Source of the DNA: Methylophilaceae bacterium
GTDB lineage: Bacteria; Pseudomonadota; Gammaproteobacteria; Burkholderiales; Methylophilaceae
Reading direction: 5' to 3'
Length of the DNA: 64,000 bases
NCBI GenBank assembly: GCA_028823485.1
Contig: JAPKBG010000008.1
Span: 1-64,000, forward strand
Of this stretch, positions 11,535-18,726 are shown in pieces (positions within the stretch are counted from its first letter, which is position 1; each line of letters starts with the position of its first letter). The notes below the pieces were generated by a model that saw only the letters and a program-made list of their open reading frames with translations, had not been told where the DNA came from and made no database searches. Both the position numbers and the translations under genes were made by a program.

Positions 11535-11792
11535 CTAGCCGCCAGTGACTGGTGGGAAAAAGGCCACTTCATCACCATCTTTTAGCGCCATCATGTCATC
11601 AACTAACTCATGGTTAATCGCCGCTCGCACCACTTGCTTACCGCTAAACAAATCAGCCCACACTTCACCGCGTTCTGCCAAAAGCATTTTCAATGCGACC
11701 ACGGTATTCACATCCGCTGGCAGCACAATATCTTCTGTTGAGTAATTAACAGATTCTTTAATTCTTGCAAAATATAATACTTTAATATTCAT
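11535..11792 (-). CDS. moaD: Molybdopterin synthase sulfur carrier subunit MoaD
   Basis: An 85-residue ubiquitin-like protein ending in FFPPVTGG. The terminal Gly-Gly is adenylated and thiocarboxylated by the MoeB-type enzyme, then supplies sulfur inside MoaE. The start IKVLYFARIKESV is typical of MoaD. It lies 35 bases after rmuC and 7 bases before moaE on the same strand. Confidence 0.93.
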   Translation of the reverse strand: MNIKVLYFARIKESVNYSTEDIVLPADVNTVVALKMLLAERGEVWADLFSGKQVVRAAINHELVDDMMALKDGDEVAFFPPVTGG

Positions 11793-11827
11793 AATTTTAA
11801 ATGCTTTATCTAATAATTTAAATTAAC

Positions 11828-13144
11828 TTAATCATCGTCTGCAGCATCGAGTAAATCAACTGGTTGATTCGTCAATTCTACACGTTCAATCCGTGCAAAA
11901 GCACCTGTAATTTTTCGGCTGCTCTTATGCACTTCTTCCGCATCATCATTAGCTTGGCGAATATGATCCGCTAGCTTTTTCATGCGCGCATCAAAGCGTT
12001 TAAAGTCACCGCTCAGTTTACCAAGTTCATCTTTAATAATATGCACTTGCTTACGCATTTCTACGTCTTTAAGCACTGCACGCGCTGTGTTTAATACCGC
12101 CATTAATGTGGTGGGTGAAACCACCCACACGCGCTTATTCATCGCATAATCAATCACATCTGGGTGGTAAGCATGAATCTCAGCAAAAACGGCCTCAGCA
12201 GGGATAAACATAACGGCGCCATCGGATGTTACATTCGGAATGATATATTTAGTTGCAATATCATCCACATGGCGCTTTACGTCAGCTTTGAATAGCTTAC
12301 CCGCCGCAGCTTGCTCTAAATCACTGAGCGTTTTATCAAACATGCGATGATAATTTTCTAGTGGGAATTTACTATCGACAGCTACCGTGCCTGTTGGCTC
12401 AGGCAGGAATAAAGCACAATCAACCCGTGTACCGTTATCAAAGCTATATTGCATTTTAAAGCTTTGCTCTGGCAGCACATTTCGAACCAACCCTTCCAGC
12501 TGCACCTCACCAAACGCACCGCGGCTTTTCTTATCGCCTAGCAGCTCTTGCAAGCTCACCATATTGGTACTTAAACCATCAATCTTTTTCTGCGCTTCAT
12601 CAATGGTCGCCAAACGCTCCATCACGCTCACAAAGGTCTCATTCGTTTTTTTAAAGCCCTCTTCCAAACGCTCCGATACTTTGCCGCCTATTTCTTCCAA
12701 ACGGCCATCCACAATCTTGCTTAAGCCTTCGATGCTTTGCGTCAGTGTGGTCGTGGCTTTTAGCATGGTATCGTTGATTAAACCCTGCTGCGCTGTGCCC
12801 TGCTCGGCTAACGTCATATGCAGCTTTTCAAGCACGGTTTCGCGAGTTTGTGAGAGATTGCTACTTTGCTCTAGTTGTAGCTTTTGCATAGCTTCACGGG
12901 TAGATGTAAGCTCTTGCGCCACGCTCATTTTTAAACGGTCACCGCTCTCTTGCGAGCTATTGTTTAACCGATCGCCCAAGGCATTTAAACCATTGTTAAC
13001 ATCCAGCAACATGCCGCGATGTTTATCTTCAAGGCTTTGTAATAATAATGTGTTTTTGGTACTGCTCATGGTTTGCCAAATTAACCAAGCAACAAGCAAT
13101 ACCAGCAAGCAAACTAAGCCAATTAAAAGTTCAATTTCTGTCAT
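11828..13144 (-). CDS. rmuC: DNA recombination protein RmuC
   Basis: A 438-residue protein with one N-terminal membrane helix (about residues 4-24, LLIGLVCLLVLLVAWLIWQ), a long coiled-coil region to about residue 200, and the RmuC nuclease-like domain from GDKKSRGAFGEVQLE onward, containing VDSKFPLENY and FIPAEAVFAE. RmuC limits recombination at inverted repeats in E. coli. The C-terminus is acidic. It is the first minus-strand gene after the variable island at 13191-16662. Confidence 0.9.
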   Translation of the reverse strand: MTEIELLIGLVCLLVLLVAWLIWQTMSSTKNTLLLQSLEDKHRGMLLDVNNGLNALGDRLNNSSQESGDRLKMSVAQELTSTREAMQKLQLEQSSNLSQTRETVLEKLHMTLAEQGTAQQGLINDTMLKATTTLTQSIEGLSKIVDGRLEEIGGKVSERLEEGFKKTNETFVSVMERLATIDEAQKKIDGLSTNMVSLQELLGDKKSRGAFGEVQLEGLVRNVLPEQSFKMQYSFDNGTRVDCALFLPEPTGTVAVDSKFPLENYHRMFDKTLSDLEQAAAGKLFKADVKRHVDDIATKYIIPNVTSDGAVMFIPAEAVFAEIHAYHPDVIDYAMNKRVWVVSPTTLMAVLNTARAVLKDVEMRKQVHIIKDELGKLSGDFKRFDARMKKLADHIRQANDDAEEVHKSSRKITGAFARIERVELTNQPVDLLDAADDD

Positions 13145-13190
13145 AGGTGAATTATAACTGACTTAAACTGGGCAGCCTGCTGAATCGCAA

Positions 13191-13619
13191 CTAATCCTCA
13201 ACAACAATATCATTCCACTCTTCAGGCTTAGGCGGATATTCCAAATCCAAGTTTTGCAATGTATCTAATAAAATTTTAGAAATCAATAAATTACGGTTGG
13301 TTTTGAATCCGCAGGAATCACATACTAAGGCGCATCCTTAGTCGATGTTGCCTCAAGCGCACCTTCGTAGGCCTTCATACATTGTGGCCATAACGCGCAC
13401 TCCTCCAAATCACTTGGATTAAACTTCCACGTTTTGTGCGGCTCGTTTAAACGCTCAACCATACGCTCTTTTTGCTTTTCCTTTGAAGTGTACAAAAAAC
13501 ACTTAATAATCGTCGTACCATTCTCAACCATCATCCGCTCAAAATCAGCAATCTGCTTATAGCGTTGTTTGCAGGCTTTATCATCTACCCAATCATGCAC
13601 CTTCACAATCAATACTGAA
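13191..13619 (-). pseudogene. Polyphosphate kinase 2 (PPK2) remnant
   Basis: The minus strand encodes only the C-terminal part of a PPK2-type kinase. From about 13617 it reads SVLIVKVHDWVDDK, then FERMMVENGTTIIKCF, WKFNPSDLEE and YEGALEATSTKDAP. A TAG at 13325-13327 then stands where the family has Trp, followed by YVIPADSK. A frameshift near 13285 leads to RNLLISKILLDTLQNLDLEY and on to the natural end WNDIVVED at 13191. So there is one nonsense change, one frameshift and a missing N-terminal half. The break coincides with the start of IS3-type sequence at about 13620. PPK2 uses polyphosphate to phosphorylate nucleotides; this copy cannot be active. Confidence 0.88.
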
Positions 13620-13898
13620 GCTCCCCTAGTTTAACGGATACATTTAATAAGCGACAATGCTGCTTAGGAGTATCCCAATGAATAGTAAAAGAAAGCCATA
13701 TAAAACATATACAAAAGAGTTCAAAGTCGAAGCTGTTCGGTTCTTGAATACTTCAGATCGCCCCCTCAAAGCTAACAGCTCAGTTAGGCATTAGACGTAA
13801 TCAGCTGTATAAATGGAAAAGCCAGCTTGAAGATACAGGTGACAAAGCCTTTTCTAATAATCTTGGCCGCCCTCGTAAAGAAGATCATTCAGCCTGCC
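13620..13898 (+). pseudogene. IS3-family transposase OrfA remnant, frameshifted
   Basis: A plausible ribosome binding site (taggag) precedes ATG at 13678, which opens MNSKRKPYKTYTKEFKVEAV, the start of an IS3-family OrfA helix-turn-helix protein. Near 13757 the frame shifts. The adjacent frame continues LTAQLGIRRNQLYKWKSQL and ends around GRPRKEDHSA near 13898. No OrfB catalytic gene follows. The left end at about 13620 directly truncates the PPK2 remnant, so this looks like an old insertion that later lost most of its length. The right limit is uncertain. Confidence 0.75.
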
Positions 13899-14191
13899 CA
13901 TTTTTTCTAATTTTTAATAGATTTTTAGCTGCTAATAGGGTATTTTTTAGATGTAATATGGTTCATGTATTACAGCAATATACATACCACAATATAAATA
14001 TTACATAACCAGTGTATTTACACCCAAAGATTGCAGTGTACATAAGTTATGTGAAGCCAATATTCGGGATACGGGTACAATAGTGTCGAATAATAAATAG
14101 TTATGTGTCATTCAAGAAAGTACTTTCTATGTCGAACTGGTGAAACCGACTGTAGAAAAACTAATATTCACCAACAATTTAGGACGAAAAT
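13899..14191. other. Intergenic leader before csp; attC-like hairpin and repeated 7-mers
   Basis: No protein-coding gene is seen. ACATAAC at 14003-14009 faces GTTATGT at 14046-14052, with TACAC (14019-14023) pairing GTGTA (14036-14040); this resembles a small attC. A second GTTATGT is at 14100-14106. A perfect 14-base palindrome (AGAAAGTACTTTCT) is at 14115-14128, inside what would be the csp 5' leader. The stretch is very AT-rich up to about 14000. Confidence 0.5.
14003..14052 (+). other. Possible attC recombination site upstream of csp
   Basis: The outer boxes ACATAAC and GTTATGT are perfectly complementary, with six of seven positions fitting the RYYYAAC and GTTRRRY core consensus. Inner boxes TACAC and GTGTA pair, but the spacers are unequal (9 and 5 nt), unlike the two clearer sites downstream. 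If real, it marks the left boundary of the csp cassette at 14046/14047; otherwise the boundary may be at 14100/14101. Confidence 0.35.
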
Positions 14192-14398
14192 ATGAGTAAA
14201 GGTATAGTTAAGTGGTTTAACGCAGATAAAGGTTTTGGTTTTATTAGTCCAGAAGACGGATCAAAAGACCTTTTTGTTCATCATTCTGAAATAAAAAACG
14301 GTGGTGGCTATGCCTCGCTCAATGATGGCCAGGCTGTTGAGTTTGAGGTTGGAGAAGGTCAAAAAGGACCATGCGCTACTAATGTAATACCTGCCTAA
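14192..14398 (+). CDS. csp: Cold shock domain protein (CspA family)
   Basis: A 68-residue single cold-shock domain. KGFGFI (RNP1, residues 13-18) and LFVHHSEI (RNP2, residues 27-34) are intact, and the start [16 protein letters not shown] is typical. Such proteins bind single-stranded RNA and DNA and melt RNA structure. The ribosome binding site AGGACG lies 6-11 bases upstream of ATG. The leader is about 90 bases if the cassette starts at 14101. The residues [13 protein letters not shown] differ from the common IQGSGFKSLDEGQ-type segment. It is unusual in lying inside an apparent integron cassette. Confidence 0.93.
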   Translation: MSKGIVKWFNADKGFGFISPEDGSKDLFVHHSEIKNGGGYASLNDGQAVEFEVGEGQKGPCATNVIPA

Positions 14399-14403
14399 TA
14401 AGT

Positions 14404-14440
14404 TGCACATAACACCCAGTTCAGCTGGGTGTTATGTGCA
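14404..14440. repeat. Perfect 16-bp inverted repeat after csp
   Basis: TGCACATAACACCCAG (14404-14419) and its exact reverse complement (14425-14440) flank the loop TTCAG, starting 5 bases after the csp stop. It could terminate csp transcription, but it is followed by AAAATC rather than a T tract on the plus strand. Its arms contain ACATAAC and GTTATGT, the same 7-mers found at the neighbouring attC boundaries, so a collapsed attC is another reading. Confidence 0.7.
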
Positions 14441-14442
14441 AA

Positions 14443-14470
14443 AATCAATCGGGTCTGGCCCCATTGATTC
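14443..14470. repeat. Imperfect palindrome with GGGTCTGGCCC core, REP-like
   Basis: AATCAATCGGG and its near reverse complement CCCCATTGATT enclose TCTGG, forming a stem just 2 bases after the previous palindrome. GGGTCTGRCCCC-centred palindromes are common dispersed REP-type elements in proteobacteria; that link is from general knowledge. No REP-associated transposase gene is seen in the window. Confidence 0.45.
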
Positions 14471-14560
14471 ATTATGAGTCAGATAGAACAAGAAAGCCTG
14501 AATTTTATAATTCTGTCTATGAGTATTTTAAACAATGTAGTGTGCCATGCATCTAAAATC

Positions 14561-14617
14561 ACATAACAAAAAAACCAGTGGACGCAAAAAGACGCGCCGC
14601 TGATTTAGGTGTTAGGC
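14561..14617 (+). other. attC integron recombination site (csp cassette)
   Basis: The four-box layout is complete. R'' is ACATAAC (14561-14567) and R' is GTTAGGC (14611-14617), a perfect GTTRRRY core. L'' is CAGTGGACGC (14576-14585) and pairs with L' GCGCCGCTG (14594-14602) with one extrahelical A at 14582, the hallmark that sets strand polarity in attC sites. Both spacers between outer and inner boxes are exactly 8 nt. At 57 bases, the length lies at the compact end of known attC sites. R'' and R' do not match each other perfectly, as expected at a junction between two different cassettes. Confidence 0.85.
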
Positions 14618-15811
14618 TCGTGTTCAAGTTATTTAGAGGTGGAGTTAACTGATATGCCGGAAAAAAAACTATCAATTTTTGAGCGTTATTTGACTATGTG
14701 GGTATTGCTTTGCATTGCCGGTGGTATATTCTTAGGTAAAATTGCGCCAGGTGTTGCCACCACTCTGAATGATTTTTCTATATATCAAGTATCGATTCCT
14801 ATCGCTGTCTGTTTATTTTTCATGATGTACCCAATCATGGTAAAAATAGACTTTTCGCAAGTCCTTAGATCAGCGAAAACGCCCAAGCCTGTTCTGCTAA
14901 CTCTCTTCATCAATTGGGCGATTAAACCCTTTAGTATGTTTGCGATCTCCTACCTGTTCTTAGGCTATTTATTCAGGGATCTATTACCTGGCACAGAAAT
15001 TTTAGCAAATGGCGAAGAAGTAGAGTTATGGCGAAGTTATATCGCTGGCACCATTCTGCTAGGTATTGCGCCTTGTACGGCTATGGTTTTGATGTGGGGA
15101 CACTTGTCCAGAGGAAATGATGGCTTAACATTAGTGATGGTTGCTATCAATTCACTGATGATGCTTTTACTTTATGGACCTTTGGGCAGTTTATTGCTGA
15201 ATGTGAATGCGATGCCTGTACCTTGGCAGACTATGGTACTTTCTGTTTCCATTTATGTCGCTTTGCCATTAATTGCTGGTTATTTTTCCCGTCAATTAAT
15301 GATTAAACATAAAGGTTTAGCGTGGTTTAACGCAAAGTTTTTACGTTGGTTAACGCCTGTCAGTATCACGGCTTTACTGATTACTCTCATTCTCCTATTT
15401 TCGTTCAAAGGTGCAGTTATCATTGAGAACCCCTTAACCATTCTTTGGATAGCAATACCATTAACCATTCAAACATTATTCATATTTACGCTAGGTTACT
15501 TCGTCCTTTCAAGATGGTTTAAACTTTCCTATCAAGATGCAGCGCCAGTTTCATTAATAGGTGCATCAAATCACTTTGAAGTAGCGATTGCTACAGCCGT
15601 TATCATTTTTGGTTTGTCATCGGGAGCGGCATTAGCAACGGTAGTGGGTGTATTGATTGAAGTGCCCTTGATGTTAATGCTCGTTTTTTTGTGTAAAAGA
15701 ACGAACTACTTATTCGAATATAACCGGATAGATAAAGACTAACAAGCACACTAAGTCGTTTACTTCTCTCACTGGGACAATCCACCCCAACGGAGCCCCT
15801 TAATTTAAACG
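14612..15811 (+). mobile_element. Integron gene cassette carrying the acr3-type gene
   Basis: The unit runs from the TT after the core G at 14611 to the core G at 15811. Its first bases (TTAGGC) complement the R'' box GACTAAC of its own attC at six of seven positions. It holds a single gene in the attC-forward orientation, with a short 5' untranslated region (42 bases) and the stop codon inside R''. These are the normal proportions of an integron cassette. Confidence 0.65.
14654..15742 (+). CDS. Arsenite efflux transporter, Acr3 family
   Basis: A 362-residue polytopic membrane protein with about ten hydrophobic segments. It begins [14 protein letters not shown], and carries the Acr3 signature [18 protein letters not shown] with the conserved Cys141. 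The family exports arsenite (and in some members antimonite) using the proton gradient. ATG at 14654 is preferred because GAGGTGGAG lies upstream at about the right distance; an earlier GTG at 14609 would lie inside the attC. No arsR or arsC neighbours are present, so the gene travels alone, consistent with its cassette setting. Substrate is inferred from the family. Confidence 0.82.
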   Translation: MPEKKLSIFERYLTMWVLLCIAGGIFLGKIAPGVATTLNDFSIYQVSIPIAVCLFFMMYPIMVKIDFSQVLRSAKTPKPVLLTLFINWAIKPFSMFAISYLFLGYLFRDLLPGTEILANGEEVELWRSYIAGTILLGIAPCTAMVLMWGHLSRGNDGLTLVMVAINSLMMLLLYGPLGSLLLNVNAMPVPWQTMVLSVSIYVALPLIAGYFSRQLMIKHKGLAWFNAKFLRWLTPVSITALLITLILLFSFKGAVIIENPLTILWIAIPLTIQTLFIFTLGYFVLSRWFKLSYQDAAPVSLIGASNHFEVAIATAVIIFGLSSGAALATVVGVLIEVPLMLMLVFLCKRTNYLFEYNRIDKD

Positions 15812-15817
15812 TTACAC
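15737..15817 (+). other. attC integron recombination site (acr3 cassette)
   Basis: R'' is GACTAAC (15737-15743) and contains the TAA stop of the transporter gene. R' is GTTACAC (15811-15817). The inner boxes TAAG (15752-15755) and CTTA (15799-15802) pair, and both R-L spacers are exactly 8 nt. The AACAAG...TAAG / CTTAATTTAAACGTTA arrangement resembles Vibrio/Shewanella-type attC sites. Each core box deviates at one consensus position, so it is less certain than the site at 14561. Confidence 0.6.
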
Positions 15818-15940
15818 ATCACCCCGCATGTAGCATGCGTGTCAAAAAACAACATTTACCAATAAGAACCTTCATTATCCAATTGATTTTAAAGTAGATT
15901 GTCGCAAAAATTAAATTCCCATGATATGGTTTTTTCAATC

Positions 15941-16602
15941 ATGAAACGCTCATTAACATCTATTTTAATCATTACGTTTTTACTAAACGTGGCGACTGCC
16001 TTTGCCACATTTAAGGTTGAGATGATTGATGGTATGGCGCCAAAGAATTGGATTCTGGTGTATTACACTTTGGGGAATATGAACCGTGATAGCAAGGATG
16101 ATGCCATTAGTGTGGTTAAAAATATAGACCGGTCTTATTTGAAAATAAATACCGTTATCGGCCCTAAAATATTGAATATAAACCCTAGAGAAATGCTGAT
16201 TTTATTCCAAAAATAGGCTGGTATGGTGAAGTAGTTAAGGTTGAAAATGGCCTTACTATTGAGCATGTTATGAATAAGCCCCATTTAGCCGATCCGATTA
16301 TTGAAACAGGTGAAATTAAAACAAATGGTGGCCAAGTTAATGTGAAATTTCTTTACAAAATGAATTGCAATACAATCTATAACTCAACCAAACGTACTTT
16401 TAATTTTCGCTATGAAGATGCGCGATTCCGCCTTATTGGGTTTGATAAAATGAAGTTGGAGCGCATTAGCGGTGATGCGACTGAATACAGTATTGATTAT
16501 GTAGCAGGTCAAAAAAGACCGTTACAGGCATCAATGTTTATGAGAAAACAAAGCGTCGCATGCAATTTCAAAAGCTCGCATCAAACAAAAGGTTTTGCTT
16601 AG
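15941..16602 (+). pseudogene. Secreted protein of unknown function, single frameshift
   Basis: ATG at 15941 opens MKRSLTSILIITFLLNVATAFA, a clear signal peptide, followed by a domain ending INPREMLILFQK at a TAG near 16214. Read with one extra A in the AAAAA run at 16209-16213, the protein continues without interruption as IGWYGEVVKVENGLTIEHVM... to a stop at 16600-16602, about 220 residues in total. The pattern (NPRE..ILF.., later FNFRYEDARFRLIGFD) resembles a conserved secreted protein family I cannot name. The break is either a real inactivating deletion or a homopolymer sequencing error. It lies just after the acr3 cassette and could be a further cassette gene. Confidence 0.65.
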
Positions 16603-16608
16603 ACGAGA

Positions 16609-16660
16609 TTAACCTTGAATGCACCCCTAACAACCAAGGTGCATGCAGTGAAAAGGTTAA
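16609..16660. repeat. Hairpin after the frameshifted secreted-protein gene
   Basis: TTAACCTT (16609-16616) pairs perfectly with AAGGTTAA (16653-16660), and GCACC (16621-16625) with GGTGC (16638-16642), separated by unequal internal spacers. It starts 6 bases after the stop codon. It overlaps boxes GATTAAC and GTTAAGC that partly fit attC cores, but the geometry is less regular than the two better sites. It could equally be a factor-dependent terminator. Confidence 0.4.
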
Positions 16661-16719
16661 GCATGCACAACTAAGTGGCATCTGAACGCGTATAAATTAA
16701 ATGATTATTGAGATAAAAA

Positions 16720-17100
16720 ATGGCAACTGAACCTTGTGACCTTCGAGTATTTTTTGCGACAGAACGCACTTTGTTGGCTTGGTTACGAACAAGCTTGACG
16801 ATTATAACATTAGGCTTTGTGATTTCAGGCTTTGGTTTGTTTATCAAACTGGCTGCGCTAGAGTCTCCTTCACTAGCTTCTAGTGTGAGCTCACCACTCA
16901 CTTCAGTACTTGGTATTGCATTTGTACTGATCGGCTCATTGGCTATTGTTACAGCAGCGATTCAACATAGACGATTTTTAGCAACACTTTCTGATTCACA
17001 ATTGTCTTCCATTTACTGTAGCACGATTGCTTTTATCTTATTATCTATTTCGATTGCGATGCTCGGCGTTGCATTAGCCGCTTACCTTTGGCACGCTTAA
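16720..17100 (+). CDS. DUF202 (YidH-like) inner membrane protein
   Basis: A 126-residue protein with the DUF202 N-terminal motif FFATERTLLAWLRTSLTII and three predicted membrane helices (about residues 22-46, 62-82 and 100-123). A short cytoplasmic loop contains IQHRRFLATL. The family includes E. coli YidH/YidG and has no established biochemical role. It stands alone, facing the AI-2E family transporter gene on the other strand. Family is clear, function unknown. Confidence 0.82.
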   Translation: MATEPCDLRVFFATERTLLAWLRTSLTIITLGFVISGFGLFIKLAALESPSLASSVSSPLTSVLGIAFVLIGSLAIVTAAIQHRRFLATLSDSQLSSIYCSTIAFILLSISIAMLGVALAAYLWHA

Positions 17101-17123
17101 GCAAGTCGTTTGTTGAGAAAGCC

Positions 17124-18140
17124 TTAAATCAACTCTCGTTCTCTGAGCTCGCTTTTAATATAAGCATAGTAAATTGGTGCGGCCACCACCCCTGCAATAC
17201 CAAATGCAGCTTCCATTAATACCATCGCAATTAATAGCTCCCAGGCATTCGCTCTAATTTTCCCGCCTACGATGCGTGCATTTAAGAAGTATTCGAACTT
17301 ATGAATAATGACGAGAAACAGTAAGGATCCCAAAGCCACCCCAAGCGAATGACTCATACTAACAATCACAATCACTGCATTTGAGATCAGGTTGCCCACA
17401 ACAGGCAGCAAACCAATAATAAAGGTAATCATAACCATGGTTTTAACAAAAGGCAGATCCACGCCAACTGAAGGTAGAATAATAGCCAAGTAGGTACCTG
17501 TAAATACGGTGTTGATGGTAGAAATCCTGACCTGTGCAAACACTATGTTACGGAATGCGCACCCGAACAATTTTACCCGTTGAGCCATCGCTTTAGCAAA
17601 TGGTTTGTAGTGATCTTCCGTCATGACTTCCCGCAATGCCAACATACCTCCGACAATCATGGCGATAATCATATGGGCGACATAACGCCCTGCTTCTTTG
17701 CCTAGGAACTGCAAGCTCGATGCATTATTACGTAACCACTCAGTCACCATCTGTTGCAACACCACGGCATCTGCAGGTAGGCGCGAGTCTATCCAGTCTG
17801 GCAATATGCTACGTGAATCCTCAATGATTTGTGCCATCTTGCCAATCAAGTTGGTTAAGCTGCCTGAATTCGATTTAAAAAAAGCAATTAAACCTAAAAC
17901 CACCAATGTTAATAAGCCCACGATAAAGGCAGCTAGCAAGCCAATGGCAATGACTTTAGAAAAATAGCCTAAGCCAGGAAATTTTTTCGCGATATAGGGT
18001 GAAATAATATGTACCAACTCAAAAACCAACAATCCGGCTAAAAGCCCTGGCAATAAATTGTAGTTCAGCACATAGAGCATGGCTGCTGCCATGATGAGCC
18101 AAGCGGCAGTTTCGATTTTGGTTACGGCATTAATCTTCAT
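17124..18140 (-). CDS. AI-2E family transporter (TqsA/PerM-like)
   Basis: A roughly 338-residue membrane protein with paired N-terminal helices, a helical soluble middle segment (about residues 95-160), and a C-terminal cluster of helices including IIGLLPVVGNLISNAVIVIV and AFGIAGVVAAPIYYAYIKSEL. This is the AI-2 exporter/PerM fold family, whose members transport diverse small molecules. ATG at 18140 is preferred over an upstream TTG at 18152; either way it overlaps the yigZ-like gene, implying coupling. Substrate is unknown. Confidence 0.82.
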   Translation of the reverse strand: MKINAVTKIETAAWLIMAAAMLYVLNYNLLPGLLAGLLVFELVHIISPYIAKKFPGLGYFSKVIAIGLLAAFIVGLLTLVVLGLIAFFKSNSGSLTNLIGKMAQIIEDSRSILPDWIDSRLPADAVVLQQMVTEWLRNNASSLQFLGKEAGRYVAHMIIAMIVGGMLALREVMTEDHYKPFAKAMAQRVKLFGCAFRNIVFAQVRISTINTVFTGTYLAIILPSVGVDLPFVKTMVMITFIIGLLPVVGNLISNAVIVIVSMSHSLGVALGSLLFLVIIHKFEYFLNARIVGGKIRANAWELLIAMVLMEAAFGIAGVVAAPIYYAYIKSELRERELI

Positions 18141-18705
18141 ATTCACTTGCAAATCTCTTTATAAAGGCTTGTTCTTCGGCTAATGGTAGGCTAACAACTA
18201 CATGGACTTTTTCATCAAACTGCTTATCCAAGACTTCACCATTAATTTGTGACAAGGCTTTGGTTAACGCATCTAAGCGATTGTATTCTATTGTGAGTGC
18301 TAATTGTTGCATTTCGACGTAATCAATGGCGGTTGAAGCATCAAGTGCTAACTTCCCTGTACCGCCATAGGCGCGGGCTAAGCCGCCCTTGCCTAAATTA
18401 ACGCCGCCGTAATAGCGAATAACGCCTACACAGACGTTAATCAAGTCTAAGCCTTCTATACGCTGCAAGATTGGCATGCCTGCCGTACCAGAAGGCTCGC
18501 CCGCATCGGAAAACCTAGGCACAATGGTATCAGGTGTTTTTATGCGGAAAGCATACGCTAAGTGGCTGGCATTTTGATGTTGTGAAGCAATGGCGCGCAA
18601 AAATGCGCCCACTTCTTTCTCGCTTTGACAATGTGCTACCCATGCTAGAAATTTAGATTTATTAATCGTTTGCTCGGCGGTGCCGCCATGTTGGATGATT
18701 TGCAT
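18130..18705 (-). CDS. YigZ/IMPACT family protein
   Basis: A 191-residue protein. The IMPACT N-terminal domain spans about residues 8-115, with KSKFLAWVAHC, SHLAYAFRI, RFSDAGEPSGTAGMPIL and YYGGVNLGKGGLARAYGG, all family hallmarks. A second small ferredoxin-like domain (UPF0029 C-terminal type) follows. YigZ relatives are linked to translation-related regulation, but the molecular role is not settled. It overlaps the transporter gene and lies 21 bases behind fhs. Confidence 0.88.
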   Translation of the reverse strand: MQIIQHGGTAEQTINKSKFLAWVAHCQSEKEVGAFLRAIASQHQNASHLAYAFRIKTPDTIVPRFSDAGEPSGTAGMPILQRIEGLDLINVCVGVIRYYGGVNLGKGGLARAYGGTGKLALDASTAIDYVEMQQLALTIEYNRLDALTKALSQINGEVLDKQFDEKVHVVVSLPLAEEQAFIKRFASEYED

Positions 18706-18726
18706 GTTTCTTTACGTATTTAAAGC

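Larger units (their letters stand above)
14047..14611 (+). mobile_element. Integron gene cassette carrying csp (left boundary ambiguous)
   Basis: In a cassette, the first bases after the G of the core site complement the R'' box of the cassette's own attC. Here TTATGTG at 14047 (and again at 14101) is exactly complementary to CACATAA at 14560-14566, in the attC that ends the unit at 14611. The unit holds one complete gene, csp, in the same orientation as the attC, as is usual. The left boundary is either 14047 or 14101. No integrase gene lies in the window, so this would be a detached cassette cluster. Boundaries are inference from sequence symmetry. Confidence 0.6.

Noticed and set aside
12387-13157. 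Long plus-strand reading frame opposite rmuC
   Set aside because: It is rich in Ser, Cys and Leu, as expected from the antisense of coiled-coil coding sequence, and rmuC is certain.
15830-15844. CGCATG-TAG-CATGCG hairpin as a terminator for acr3
   Set aside because: The stem is short, lacks a T run, and lies beyond the attC; too weak to call.
16607-16662. A third attC site after the frameshifted gene
   Set aside because: The outer boxes fit only partly, do not complement the start of the preceding unit (GTTACAC), the inner spacers are 7 and 13 nt, and pairing runs straight on from the outer boxes. Kept as a hairpin only.
16671-16901. Minus-strand reading frame over the DUF202 gene
   Set aside because: DUF202 motifs on the plus strand are clear and the overlap is extensive.
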